From CAZNXJ01 sp964577115 (GTDB taxonomy: Bacteria; Planctomycetota; Planctomycetia; Pirellulales; Pirellulaceae): a stretch of DNA of 64,000 nt. Shown here in pieces: positions 52,356-61,357 of this stretch. The position numbers were made by a program, and so were the translations under genes. Under the pieces are notes generated by a model. It was not told the DNA's origin and searched no databases. It worked only from the letters and a program-made list of their open reading frames with translations. The stretch is from positions 62,001-126,000 of the forward strand of contig CAZNXJ010000013.1 in the NCBI GenBank assembly GCA_964577115.1, read 5' to 3'. The number at the start of each line of letters is the position of its first letter. Position 1 is the stretch's first letter.

Positions 52356-53381
52356 CTAAACTGTCGCGATACCTTTCCGGCGCAGTTCGCCGACGACTTG
52401 CTGAACGATCTTGGCGACTTCGTTCATGTCGACGCCTTGGCCGACCGGGCACCCGCCAACCGGCTCGTCGGTAAAGCCTTCGCCGGCGAGCAGGCATTGG
52501 AGTTCTCGTGAAAGCCGATCGAGCTCGATCTGTTGATGCGGCGACTGGGGCTGGCGCCCGAGCCCCGTGTTAAAGCCGCGCAGGCGCAGAGCCGCTCGGA
52601 ATCCTTCCGGGAACTCCGAGTTGAAGATCATCGCGTCGAACAGCTGCAAGAGGCGATATTGCAGATCGCGGGCTTCATCCAGGCGGCGCTCCATCGTGAG
52701 GTCGTAGAGTTTCCGCGTGATTTCCGGCACCACGCCGCTCGTCGCATTCGTACCCCCGTCGCAGCCGATCAGCAGCATGGGCATGAGGGCCGCGTCCCAG
52801 CCGGTCAGAAAACTGAACTCCGGCCGCAGGTCTCGCACTGCCGCAATCATGCGCATCATATGGGGCAGATCACCCGACGAATCCTTGATCGCGACCACGC
52901 GGGGACACTCTTCCGCCAGACGCTGCACGGTGGGAACGTCGATCGGCGATGCGAACAGAGGAATGTTGTACAGCGTGACGTCGATCGGCGAGTTGTCGGC
53001 GATCTCTTTGAAGTACGCGTACACTCCGTTCGCGCTCAGCTTGTAATAGAACGGCGAAACGATCGCCACCGCACGTACACCGAGCTCGTAGTAGTACTCG
53101 CACGCGCGGATCGTTTCCCGCGTGTTCGCTTCGGCGGCGCCGGCGAGAATCGGTACGCGGCCGGCCGTTTGATCGGTGACGATCTCGATGATCCGCCGCC
53201 GCTCTTCTGCCGTAAATCGAATAAATTCGCCGGTCGAGCCGTTGGGGTAGAGGCCGTGGACGCCTCGCTCGATGAGCCAATCGACGTAGCGACGCAGTTC
53301 GCTTTCGTTAATTTCGCCGCGATCGTCGAGCGGTACGATGTTCGGAGTGAAGATGCCTTGGAGCCGGTTACTGGGTGCCAT
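52356..53381 (-). CDS. DapA-family (NAL) aldolase/lyase with C-terminal amphipathic helix
   Basis: A 341-residue member of the N-acetylneuraminate lyase / dihydrodipicolinate synthase family. The Schiff-base lysine is K166 in VVAIKDSSGD and the catalytic Tyr is Y138 in LYNIP. The GSTGEF loop replaces the usual G-T-T/S-GE. The family acts on pyruvate adducts, and the exact substrate is not clear, so lysine biosynthesis should not be assumed. It is about 45 residues longer than usual. The extra tail has a Gly/Pro/Cys linker and an amphipathic helix MNEVAKIVQQVVGELRRKG (from residue 319) resembling encapsulation peptides of bacterial microcompartment enzymes. The start at 53381 has GAAAGAAG upstream. 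Confidence 0.82.
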   Translation of the reverse strand: MAPSNRLQGIFTPNIVPLDDRGEINESELRRYVDWLIERGVHGLYPNGSTGEFIRFTAEERRRIIEIVTDQTAGRVPILAGAAEANTRETIRACEYYYELGVRAVAIVSPFYYKLSANGVYAYFKEIADNSPIDVTLYNIPLFASPIDVPTVQRLAEECPRVVAIKDSSGDLPHMMRMIAAVRDLRPEFSFLTGWDAALMPMLLIGCDGGTNATSGVVPEITRKLYDLTMERRLDEARDLQYRLLQLFDAMIFNSEFPEGFRAALRLRGFNTGLGRQPQSPHQQIELDRLSRELQCLLAGEGFTDEPVGGCPVGQGVDMNEVAKIVQQVVGELRRKGIATV

Positions 53382-53441
53382 GCTTCTTTCAGGGTAGACT
53401 CGAAAGGGAGAGCGCTCGTCGCGCCCGGAGACGGACCGAGG

Positions 53442-53450
53442 TGTTACAAT
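53442..53450 (+). promoter_or_regulatory. Extended -10 promoter candidate of the hopanoid gene group
   Basis: TG, one base, then TACAAT (53445-53450) forms an extended -10 element with no recognisable -35 box. Transcription would start near 53457, ahead of the glycosyltransferase-like gene at 53567. Confidence 0.5.
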
Positions 53451-53566
53451 CCTCAATGATAGCTTAGTGCCGCGGATCCGTGGCCGGGCCCTGGACGGCC
53501 TGGCGGGATTTTTCACGCGCCGGCACGTACGCCGCCGCCCCGTTCTTCTCGCTTTCCAACCACTTC

Positions 53567-55915
53567 ATGGCCCGCAGGCGCAAAAGCCCCTCCGCTGGTG
53601 CGGTCTCGAAATCCGCAGCACCCACTCCACCCGCTCGGCCGGCATCACCCGAAAGCGGCGTCGAACGCCGCGTAATCCACTGGTGCCCCGTGCTGCTCGG
53701 TCTGGCTGCCCTTGCATATCTGCTGCGATTCCTACAAACCGGTGGCCTGCGCCACGTCATCTACGGCCTGCTGTGGGATCACTTGTTGTTGCCGGACGAG
53801 CTCGCCGCGGAGATCTGGCGCCGCTGGACCCTCGGCAGCCCCTCGGACATCGCGCTGCTCGACCGACTGCCCATCTTCGCCGTCGCTGCCATCCTGACCG
53901 TGGCGGCCTGGGGCCTCGGCCGGCTGCTGCTACCAGCTCAAGCTGCCGAACGCCTCGACCCGCTCGAACGGCACGCTTTTGCCGTCGCCATCGGGCTGAA
54001 CGTCTGGTCCCTCCTGGTACTCGCGCTGGGGCTACTCGGGCTGCTGCACGCCACCTGGCTGCTTCGACTCGCCATGGTAGCCGCCATCGCTGCGGGAGTG
54101 CTAAAGCACAGGAGCTGGCTCAAGTCGCGTGAAGCCGTGCGAGCGGTTCAAGAGCCGCTTGAGCCCTCCACTCGCCGAGCGATCGGATACTTCGGCACCC
54201 TGGCGATTCCGTTCGCCGTGCTTTATTTGCTCACCGCCGCCCTGCCGCCCGCGGAATTCGACGTACGCGAGTATCATTTGCAAACGCCGAAGGAGTGGTT
54301 TCTGGACGGCCGTGTGACGTTCCAGGAGCACAACGTATACGGCAACATGCCGCTGGGCGCCGAGATGCAGGCGCTTGCGGCCATGATGTGGATGACAGGT
54401 CCGCGTGCGTGGTGGTGGGGAGCGCTCGCGGGCAAAGTCGTGATCGCCAGTTATGCGTGGTGGACCGCGCTGCTGCTTTTCACGTTCGGCCGGCGATACT
54501 TCAGCGCTCGAGCAGGTGCCGTCGCGGCACTGGGCTACATTTCGATGCCCTGGATCTTTCACGTCTCGACCGTTGGGCTGATCGAAGGTGCGGTGGCGCT
54601 GTATGCGTGGAGCAGCATTTACGCGCTGTGCCTGGCGTGGGGCGAGTACGGTCGGTCGCCGGATGAGGCCGGCGAGCGTGCACGGTCACCAAAGTCGCCA
54701 GCCGCGTCGTCGCAGGGCGATGCGACTGGGGATGAGCGAACTGGCCGCTCGCTGGTCGGCATGTCAGGGTTCCTGGCCGGCGCTTCCGTAGCCACCAAGT
54801 ATCCCGGGCTGGTGTTCGTCGCCGTTCCTCTATCGCTCGCCGCCGCCTGGCGCTTGCGGCGTCGCGTGACGACCTGGCTGCTCTTCGGACTCATGGTAGT
54901 TGCCGGCTGCGGCTTGTGGCTTGGCAAGAACGCCGTGCTCGCGGGCAATCCCACCTACCCGCTACTGTACAGCGTGTTCGGCGGGCGCAGCTGGACGGAC
55001 GAGAAGGAGCAGCGTTGGCAGGAGGCCCATGGACCGCCGCGCGACACGGCTGGACGTCGGTTTTCCGTGGCGCAAGTGCGCTCGTCGATCGAGAATCTAC
55101 TCTGGGAAAGCGACAAGCTCAGCCCGCTACTCATCCCGTTCGCACTCTTCGCCGTACTTGCCCCACGCCATCGACGCAGAATGCTCTCGGCGCTCCTGGC
55201 GCTCGTCGTCTTCGACCTGGCGATCTGGTGGCTGCTGACGCATCGCTACGACCGCTTCTTTCTGCCGCTGGCCCCCGTGCTCGCGATGTTCGCCGGTGTC
55301 GGCGCGGACTGGTCCAGCGGTCGGTGGTGGCGCTGGACCGTGTACGGCTTCGTCACGCTTGCCACGCTCGTCAATCTGGTCGTGCTCGCACTCGGCGCGA
55401 TCAGCGGCGATAACCGGATCCTGGTTCCTTTGGAGAAGCTGCGAGTGGAATCGCAGATGCTGCGAGTCCATCCGGCGCATCTCTATTTGAATCGGAACGT
55501 TCCGCAAGGCTGGGCCGCGCTCTTGGTTGGCGAAGCACAGCCATTTGATCTCGAAGTGCCGGTGTACTGGAGCACATGCTGGGACGACTGCCAGTTGGAG
55601 ACGTGGTTCCGCGGCCGCTCGCGCGACGAACGGCTCGAGATCCTGCGGCAGCACCGCATCAGCCACGTGTTCATTCATTGGCACGAGATCGCTCGCTATC
55701 GCTCGCCCGGCAACTACGGCTTCACGGAATACGTCACGCGCGAGTGGGTGTATAACGAGCTGGTCGGCGCGCAGGGGCTGCTTGAACCCGTATCTGTGCC
55801 TGGCGGTGACGGGCTGCTCGACCCCACCTACGGCGAAGTTTTCCGCGTCGTCTATGATTCTGAAACTTCCGGCGATCGGCCCGTCGCAGCTCCCGCCGGA
55901 GAGCGTGGGGATTGA
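53567..55915 (+). CDS. Polytopic glycosyltransferase (GT39/ArnT-like)
   Basis: A 782-residue membrane protein with about 12 helices. The second extracytoplasmic region carries AEFDVREYHLQTPKEWF, an acidic motif in the position typical of lipid-sugar-dependent GT-C enzymes. A C-terminal soluble domain of about 180 residues follows. GT-C enzymes move sugars from polyprenyl-phosphate donors. The ATG at 53567 is followed by a basic Ala/Pro-rich N-terminus. The SHC start lies 86 bases after its stop, so it probably shares the transcript with hopanoid genes and may glycosylate a hopanoid, which is inferred. Confidence 0.72.
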   Translation: MARRRKSPSAGAVSKSAAPTPPARPASPESGVERRVIHWCPVLLGLAALAYLLRFLQTGGLRHVIYGLLWDHLLLPDELAAEIWRRWTLGSPSDIALLDRLPIFAVAAILTVAAWGLGRLLLPAQAAERLDPLERHAFAVAIGLNVWSLLVLALGLLGLLHATWLLRLAMVAAIAAGVLKHRSWLKSREAVRAVQEPLEPSTRRAIGYFGTLAIPFAVLYLLTAALPPAEFDVREYHLQTPKEWFLDGRVTFQEHNVYGNMPLGAEMQALAAMMWMTGPRAWWWGALAGKVVIASYAWWTALLLFTFGRRYFSARAGAVAALGYISMPWIFHVSTVGLIEGAVALYAWSSIYALCLAWGEYGRSPDEAGERARSPKSPAASSQGDATGDERTGRSLVGMSGFLAGASVATKYPGLVFVAVPLSLAAAWRLRRRVTTWLLFGLMVVAGCGLWLGKNAVLAGNPTYPLLYSVFGGRSWTDEKEQRWQEAHGPPRDTAGRRFSVAQVRSSIENLLWESDKLSPLLIPFALFAVLAPRHRRRMLSALLALVVFDLAIWWLLTHRYDRFFLPLAPVLAMFAGVGADWSSGRWWRWTVYGFVTLATLVNLVVLALGAISGDNRILVPLEKLRVESQMLRVHPAHLYLNRNVPQGWAALLVGEAQPFDLEVPVYWSTCWDDCQLETWFRGRSRDERLEILRQHRISHVFIHWHEIARYRSPGNYGFTEYVTREWVYNELVGAQGLLEPVSVPGGDGLLDPTYGEVFRVVYDSETSGDRPVAAPAGERGD

Positions 55916-56001
55916 AGGTCACTCGCGATTCGCATAAGTTGACTCGCACTTTGCGCGACTGGGGAAGTGAATCTCCAGGCGGGAATGGATGCGAGGACGC
56001 T

Positions 56002-58059
56002 ATGCCACTGGATGTACGCGACGGCGCCGCGCGGAGCGCTCGAGATGCGGCGCGGGCGCTCGTCGAGCAGGTCTCGACATCGATCGAGCGGACGTGCGGA
56101 TGGCTGATTGAGCAGCAGCATGCCGACGGCCATTGGTGTGCCGAACTGGAAGGCGACACCATTTTGGAAAGCGAGTACTTGCTGCTCATGGCCTGGCTTG
56201 GCCGTGAGCACACCGCGCCCGCGCGAGCGGCGGCTCGGTATCTTGAATTGCAGCAGAATCCCGACGGCGGATGGTCGCAATTTCCCGGCGGGCCGCTCGA
56301 CATCAGCGTCAGCGTGAAAGCCTATTTCGCGCTGAAGCTCGTCGGCACCTCGCCCGATGCGCCTCACATGCAGCGGGCCCGCGAGGCGATTCTCGCAGCC
56401 GGCGGCGCCGATCGTGTTAACAGCTTTACCCGCTTTTACCTCGCACTGCTCGGCCAGATCTCCTACGAACAGTGTCCGGCGGCACCGCCGGAACTCGTCC
56501 TGCTGCCCGACTGGTCGCCCATCAATCTTTATCGCATGAGCGCCTGGTCGCGCACGATCGTCGTCCCGCTGACGATCATCTGGGCCCTGCGTCCCGTGCG
56601 CATGATCGAGTCCGAGCGTGGAATTTCGGAGCTGTTTTGCGCGCCTCCCGAACAATGGCCGCCGCTACGTTCGCCGGGGCTCGACGGTCCGCCATCGGGC
56701 TGGGAACGCTTCTTTCGCGGTGTCGACCGGATGCTGAAGTTGGCCGAACGCCGTCGATTCCGACCGCTGCGCAGCCGAGCGCTACGCGCGGCCCAGCGCT
56801 GGATGCTGGAACGGTTCGAAGACAGCGACGGGCTCGGGGCGATCTTTCCGCCGATCGTCTGGTCGATTATCGCACTGCGGGCGCTCGGCTATCCGCTCGA
56901 TCATCCCGCGGTCGTCGAATGTTTTCAGCAGCTCGACGGCCTCATGATTTTTGACCGGCATAACGGGGAGGAAACATTACGGCTTCAGCCGTGCAAGTCG
57001 CCCGTCTGGGATACGGCCATCGCGCAGCGCGCGCTGGTGGCAGCCTCCGGGGCAACGACGCTCGACGCGGACACGATTCAGTCAGCGCTCGGTCGTTCCA
57101 CGCGCTGGCTCCTCGATCGTGAGGTGCGCCGACCGGGGGACTGGGCGCGCCGGGCGTCCGTGGCGCCGAGCGGCTGGTATTTCGAGTACCGCAACGTGTT
57201 CTATCCCGATGTGGATGACACGATCATGGTCATCATGGCGCTCCGCGAATTGGCCGACAGCCGTCCGCTAGCGCCCGAGCGCGGCGAGATTTCGGCAGCG
57301 TGCGAGCGGGCCGTGCGATGGGTGCTCGCGCTGCAGAACCGTGACGGCGGATGGGGCGCGTTCGATCGCGACAACGATGCCGAATTCCTCTGCCATGTGC
57401 CGTTCGCGGATCACAATGCGATGATCGATCCCAGTACGCCCGATATCACGGCCCGCGCGCTCGAAGCGCTCGCGCACGTCGGAATTGGTCGCGAGCATCC
57501 CGCGGTCCAGCGCGCGCTCACGCTGTTGCGCGCGACCCAGGAACCCGATGGCTCGTGGTATGGCCGCTGGGGCGTCAACTATATCTACGGCACGTGGCAG
57601 GTGCTCGTGGGGTTGGCCGCGATTGGCGTCGATCCAAATGATCCGATGGTGCAGCGGGGCGCCGAGTGGCTGCTGGAGCATCAGCAAGCGACCGGCGGTT
57701 GGGGCGAGTCGGTGCTGAGCTACTCGGAGCCTGCGTGGCATGGGCGCGGGACCCCTACCGCGTCACAGACCGCCTGGGCGCTGCTCGGCCTGATGGCCGC
57801 CGATTGTTCGGATCGACAAGCGGTGACGCGCGGCATTCAATACCTTGTCGATACGCAGCTCGCCGACGGCCGCTGGGACGAGCCCGAGTTCACCGGGACG
57901 GGTTTTCCGCGGGTTTTCTATTTGCGGTACCACATGTACCCGATCTACTTCCCTTTGCTCGCGCTATCTCGCTATATGACTTGGAGCGGGGCGAGTCTCG
58001 AACGACGGCCGCTCAGAGTGCGCGGCGGTCCCCCCTGCGACGTCGCGTCGCATCCGTAG
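56002..58059 (+). CDS. shc: Squalene-hopene cyclase
   Basis: A 685-residue class II triterpene cyclase converting squalene to hopene/hopanol. The acid motif is DVDD at residues 403-406. Several QW motifs and the hallmark LQNRDGGWGAFD follow, and ADGHWCAELEGDT near the N-terminus is a typical opening. The ATG at 56002 is preferred over an earlier TTG because GAGGA precedes it. hpnH follows 21 bases downstream. Squalene-forming genes (hpnC, hpnD, hpnE) are not in the window. Confidence 0.95.
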   Translation: MPLDVRDGAARSARDAARALVEQVSTSIERTCGWLIEQQHADGHWCAELEGDTILESEYLLLMAWLGREHTAPARAAARYLELQQNPDGGWSQFPGGPLDISVSVKAYFALKLVGTSPDAPHMQRAREAILAAGGADRVNSFTRFYLALLGQISYEQCPAAPPELVLLPDWSPINLYRMSAWSRTIVVPLTIIWALRPVRMIESERGISELFCAPPEQWPPLRSPGLDGPPSGWERFFRGVDRMLKLAERRRFRPLRSRALRAAQRWMLERFEDSDGLGAIFPPIVWSIIALRALGYPLDHPAVVECFQQLDGLMIFDRHNGEETLRLQPCKSPVWDTAIAQRALVAASGATTLDADTIQSALGRSTRWLLDREVRRPGDWARRASVAPSGWYFEYRNVFYPDVDDTIMVIMALRELADSRPLAPERGEISAACERAVRWVLALQNRDGGWGAFDRDNDAEFLCHVPFADHNAMIDPSTPDITARALEALAHVGIGREHPAVQRALTLLRATQEPDGSWYGRWGVNYIYGTWQVLVGLAAIGVDPNDPMVQRGAEWLLEHQQATGGWGESVLSYSEPAWHGRGTPTASQTAWALLGLMAADCSDRQAVTRGIQYLVDTQLADGRWDEPEFTGTGFPRVFYLRYHMYPIYFPLLALSRYMTWSGASLERRPLRVRGGPPCDVASHP

Positions 58060-58080
58060 CCGCGCCTCGGAAAACAACCC

Positions 58081-59079
58081 ATGGCCGTTCCTATCTCGCA
58101 GATGATCGCCGTCACGCGGCACGTGCTGAGCAACAAGCTGCGAGGCCGCCGTCGGTATCCGCTCGTGCTCATGCTCGAGCCGCTCATGCGCTGCAACCTG
58201 GCGTGCGCCGGCTGTGGGAAGATCCAGCATCCGGCTGCGGTGCTGCGCCGGCAGTTAACTCCCGAACAATGTTTCGCGGCGGCTGAACAGTGCCGGGCGC
58301 CGGTGATTTCAATTCCGGGAGGCGAACCGCTCCTGCATCCGCAGATCGACATCATCGTCGAGGGACTCATTCAGCGGAGGCGCTTTGTTTATCTCTGCAC
58401 GAACGCACTAAAGCTGGAAGAATCGCTCCCACGCTTTCGCCCTTCGAAGCGGCTCGCATTCTCCGTGCATCTCGACGGACCGCGCGAAGAGCACGATCGG
58501 GCGGTGTGCCGCGAGGGCGTGTACGACGTTGCGCTGCGCGCCATTGCCGCCGCGCGTGAGGCCGGCTTCCGCGTGACCACAAACACGACGCTGTTCAACG
58601 ACAGCGATCCCGAACGCGTGCGCGAGCTGTTCGATACACTCATGGAAATGGGCGTAGAAGGCATGATGATCTCGCCCGGCTACGCGTATTCGAAAGCCCC
58701 CGACCAGCAGCATTTTCTTGCGCGCGAACAAACCGTTGCGCTCTTCCGCAAAGTGCTTGGCAACGCCAAACGCCGCTGGCGGTTCAACCAGACGCCCATC
58801 TTCCTCAAGTTCCTCCAGGGCCAATACGACCTGGAATGTACGCCGTGGGGGAGTCCCACATACAACATCTTCGGCTGGCAGCGCCCCTGCTATCTGCTGG
58901 ACGAAGATTATTGCGAGACGTTCGACGAGCTGATGCGGACCACCGACTGGTCGGCGTACGGGCGGTCGAGCGGCAATGAGAAATGCCGCGATTGCATGGT
59001 CCACTGCGGCTACGAGCCAAGCGCCGTCGAGGCGGCCTTTTCCAGTGTGCGCGGTATGTTGACCGTGCTGCGCAACTGA
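58081..59079 (+). CDS. hpnH: Adenosyl-hopene transferase HpnH (radical SAM)
   Basis: A 332-residue radical SAM enzyme. The cluster cysteines are C38, C42 and C45 in CNLACAGC, and the SAM motif is ISIPGGEPLLH. Size and sequence (PLMRCNLACAGCGKIQ) match HpnH, which adds 5'-deoxyadenosine to diploptene to give adenosylhopane, the first step to extended C35 hopanoids. It follows shc by 21 bases. hpnG, which acts next, is on the opposite strand just downstream. Confidence 0.94.
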   Translation: MAVPISQMIAVTRHVLSNKLRGRRRYPLVLMLEPLMRCNLACAGCGKIQHPAAVLRRQLTPEQCFAAAEQCRAPVISIPGGEPLLHPQIDIIVEGLIQRRRFVYLCTNALKLEESLPRFRPSKRLAFSVHLDGPREEHDRAVCREGVYDVALRAIAAAREAGFRVTTNTTLFNDSDPERVRELFDTLMEMGVEGMMISPGYAYSKAPDQQHFLAREQTVALFRKVLGNAKRRWRFNQTPIFLKFLQGQYDLECTPWGSPTYNIFGWQRPCYLLDEDYCETFDELMRTTDWSAYGRSSGNEKCRDCMVHCGYEPSAVEAAFSSVRGMLTVLRN

Positions 59080-59111
59080 ACTGGCGGTCGAGCGAACGCG
59101 GCGCGTGAGGA

Positions 59112-59978
59112 TTATTCTGGCAATTGCGGCAGCACGCCGCTCAGGAAGTCGGCCAGGCGAGCGGAAGCGCGCTGAGCCTGCTCGCGCAGGTTCCACATGT
59201 CTTTCACGCTTCCCGGCCGCTGCCAAATCGCGCCGGCGGCAGCGCCCAGTTTTCCGGCGAGCGACGGCTGATCGACGAGCTGCTGGAGCTCGGGAGGGAG
59301 TCGATCGTCGGCGGCATCGGTAATCACTCGCACCGAAAGAAAACGGATGCGATGTTGCTGGCAGACGCGAGCGACGGCGAACGACTCCATGTCGCAGGCG
59401 TCGGCCGCGTACCGCTCGGCCAGTTGCCGCCGCTGCTCGGGAGTACTGATGACGCGGTCGACGGTGAGCAACCGGCCGACATGCAAGTGAGGCGTCGCGC
59501 GGACGACTTTGGGATCGATGCGAAAGCCGACGCCCAGTTGTTCTCCATCCGGATGGACAATCGTATCGGCCATCAGGATGTCGCCGCGGCGCAGGTTTGG
59601 GGCGAGCGCGCCGGCGAAACCGGCCGAGACGATCCACCCGACAGGGCCTCGCGCTAAGAGTTCTTCTGTGCCGAGCGCTGCGCGGCGAGCTCCCACGCCG
59701 ACGTCGGCGACGCGCACGAGCTGCTGACCCAGCGGACCAAAACGCTCGGTCGAATGTTCGAACTTACCCGCGGCTGGATCGTGCAGCTTCGCGACCAATC
59801 CCGCGGACTCGATGCCCATCGCGAACACGACGGCGACCCGGGCTCCGTCCGGAACTTGGACAGCCCCCGCGAGCGCCGGGGTGCGGTTCACCAGCCGAGC
59901 GGCCTGGGTAAGAGCTTCCTGGTAGATCCCGGCCACTTGCTGTCGGATCACGTTGCCGACCAGCCATCGCAGCAGCAC
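59112..59978 (-). CDS. hpnG: HpnG-like nucleoside phosphorylase of hopanoid side-chain synthesis
   Basis: A 288-residue member of the purine nucleoside phosphorylase superfamily. Landmarks are SAGFAGALAPNLRRGDI and the C-terminal ADACDMESFAVA block with the base/ribose-binding Glu. HpnG releases adenine from adenosylhopane to form ribosyl (phosphoribo) hopane. Its place beside hpnH and ispH supports this over general purine salvage. The start is a GTG at 59978, two bases from the ispH stop, so it is co-transcribed with ispH. Confidence 0.85.
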   Translation of the reverse strand: MLLRWLVGNVIRQQVAGIYQEALTQAARLVNRTPALAGAVQVPDGARVAVVFAMGIESAGLVAKLHDPAAGKFEHSTERFGPLGQQLVRVADVGVGARRAALGTEELLARGPVGWIVSAGFAGALAPNLRRGDILMADTIVHPDGEQLGVGFRIDPKVVRATPHLHVGRLLTVDRVISTPEQRRQLAERYAADACDMESFAVARVCQQHRIRFLSVRVITDAADDRLPPELQQLVDQPSLAGKLGAAAGAIWQRPGSVKDMWNLREQAQRASARLADFLSGVLPQLPE

Positions 59979-59979
59979 G

Positions 59980-60921
59980 TTAGGCTCCGCTTACGCTGAT
60001 TTGCCGGAGTTCTCGAGGCAGTGGAAAGTGCACCTCTTCCTGCCGCAAGACGCGTAGTTCGACGTCGGCCTGAAAACGTTGCTTCAAACGCTCAATGCAA
60101 TCCTGCACGATCGTTTCCGGTGCGCTGGCGCCTGCGGTCAGCACGACCGTGTCGTCCGGCCGGAACCACTCGTCGCAGATGTCGTCCGCGCTGTCGATGA
60201 GGTACGCCGGAATGCCGCATTCCCGCGCCAGTTCCTTAAGGCGCTGGCTGTTGCTGCTGTTCTGGCTGCCGACGACGAGTGCCACGTTGGACTCGGCGGC
60301 CAGCCGCTTGACGGCTTCCTGGCGGTTCTGCGTGGCGTAGCAGATGTCTTCCTTGGGCGGGCCGACGATTTCAGGGAACCGTCGCTTGAGCGCGTCGATG
60401 ATCCGGTTGGCGTCGTCGACGGACAGCGTCGTCTGCGTGAGGTAGGCCAGCTTCCCGTTCGGCGGCAGCTCCAGCCGCTCGACATCTTCCGGAGTTTCCA
60501 CCAGCACGATGGCGTGTGGAGCTTCCCCCATCGTGCCAACCACCTCGTCGTGGCCCTCGTGCCCGATCAGCACAATCGTGTACCCGGCTTTGGCGAACCG
60601 GATTGCTTCCATATGGACTTTCGTCACGAGTGGGCAGGTGGCATCGATCGCTCGCAGACGCCGCTGCCGAGCGGTCGCGCGGATTTCGGGCGAGACGCCG
60701 TGCGCCGAAAACAGCAACGTCGATCCCTCGGGAACGTCCTCCAGGTGATCGACGAAAATTGCCCCTTTCGCCCGAAAGGTGTCGACGACGTACTTGTTGT
60801 GCACGATCTCGTGGTACACGTACACGGGCGTGCCGAACGCCTGGAGCGCCAGGTCGAGGCTTTCGATCGCCATGTTCACGCCTGCACAGAAGCCGCGCGG
60901 AGCGGCTAGGAGAATTTTCAT
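59980..60921 (-). CDS. ispH: 4-hydroxy-3-methylbut-2-enyl diphosphate reductase IspH
   Basis: A 313-residue iron-sulfur reductase giving IPP and DMAPP in the last step of the MEP pathway. Fe-S cysteines are C12 in APRGFCAGV, C96 in DATCPLVTKVH and a third in the C-terminal part. The HEIVHNKYVV and E-x-T motifs are also present. It feeds the isoprenoid chain of both cyclase systems in the window. It starts with a clean MKILLAAPRG and is followed immediately by hpnG. Confidence 0.96.
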   Translation of the reverse strand: MKILLAAPRGFCAGVNMAIESLDLALQAFGTPVYVYHEIVHNKYVVDTFRAKGAIFVDHLEDVPEGSTLLFSAHGVSPEIRATARQRRLRAIDATCPLVTKVHMEAIRFAKAGYTIVLIGHEGHDEVVGTMGEAPHAIVLVETPEDVERLELPPNGKLAYLTQTTLSVDDANRIIDALKRRFPEIVGPPKEDICYATQNRQEAVKRLAAESNVALVVGSQNSSNSQRLKELARECGIPAYLIDSADDICDEWFRPDDTVVLTAGASAPETIVQDCIERLKQRFQADVELRVLRQEEVHFPLPRELRQISVSGA

Positions 60922-61288
60922 GCTGATCGGATCGACATCTCGGGGCCAAGGCTACGGGACGAAAACGTCGTGACTGTCATCATAATGGAGAAAGACATTA
61001 ACCGCACATGGGAAGGAAGGGTTAACGGGTTCAGGGATCACGGATCAGGAAGAGGAGGAGCGATTTTCCTGGAGTGCTAGGCGAGTCGCTCGGATGACGG
61101 TCGGTGGGAGGGTGCCAAGGCGATTCACCCGGGTGCGGCCGACGCTCGCCGTGGCGGCTGTGTCCTCGCTGCGTGTCGGCCGCCGCCTGCTTCACGCATG
61201 GGCGATGCGGGGCCGCCGAGTGGTATCGAGCCGCCAATAGGGGCGGAATGTTTCGCCGGTGGGCAAACGCGCACGGGCTCCGGCGAGC
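60922..61288. other. Intergenic region between ispH and the ABC-2-type permease
   Basis: Roughly 370 bases hold the promoters of two divergent genes. No gene or structured RNA stands out. Apart from the TATAAT at 61289-61294 I cannot name a promoter with confidence. Confidence 0.4.
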
Positions 61289-61294
61289 TATAAT
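61289..61294 (+). promoter_or_regulatory. Consensus -10 box of the ABC-2-type permease gene
   Basis: A perfect TATAAT without a good -35 box lies 64 bases before the proposed GTG start at 61358. It lies downstream of an alternative in-frame start at 61259, which argues against that longer form. Confidence 0.5.
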
Positions 61295-61357
61295 CGGCGT
61301 CTTGTTCTTCATTATTACTTGTCTGATTCGATTACCTGTCTAAGAGATACACGGCCT

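Noticed and set aside
52356..53381. Assignment of the DapA-family gene as dapA of lysine biosynthesis
   Set aside because: The family is large, the substrate loop differs, the protein carries an extra tail, and no lysine genes are near.
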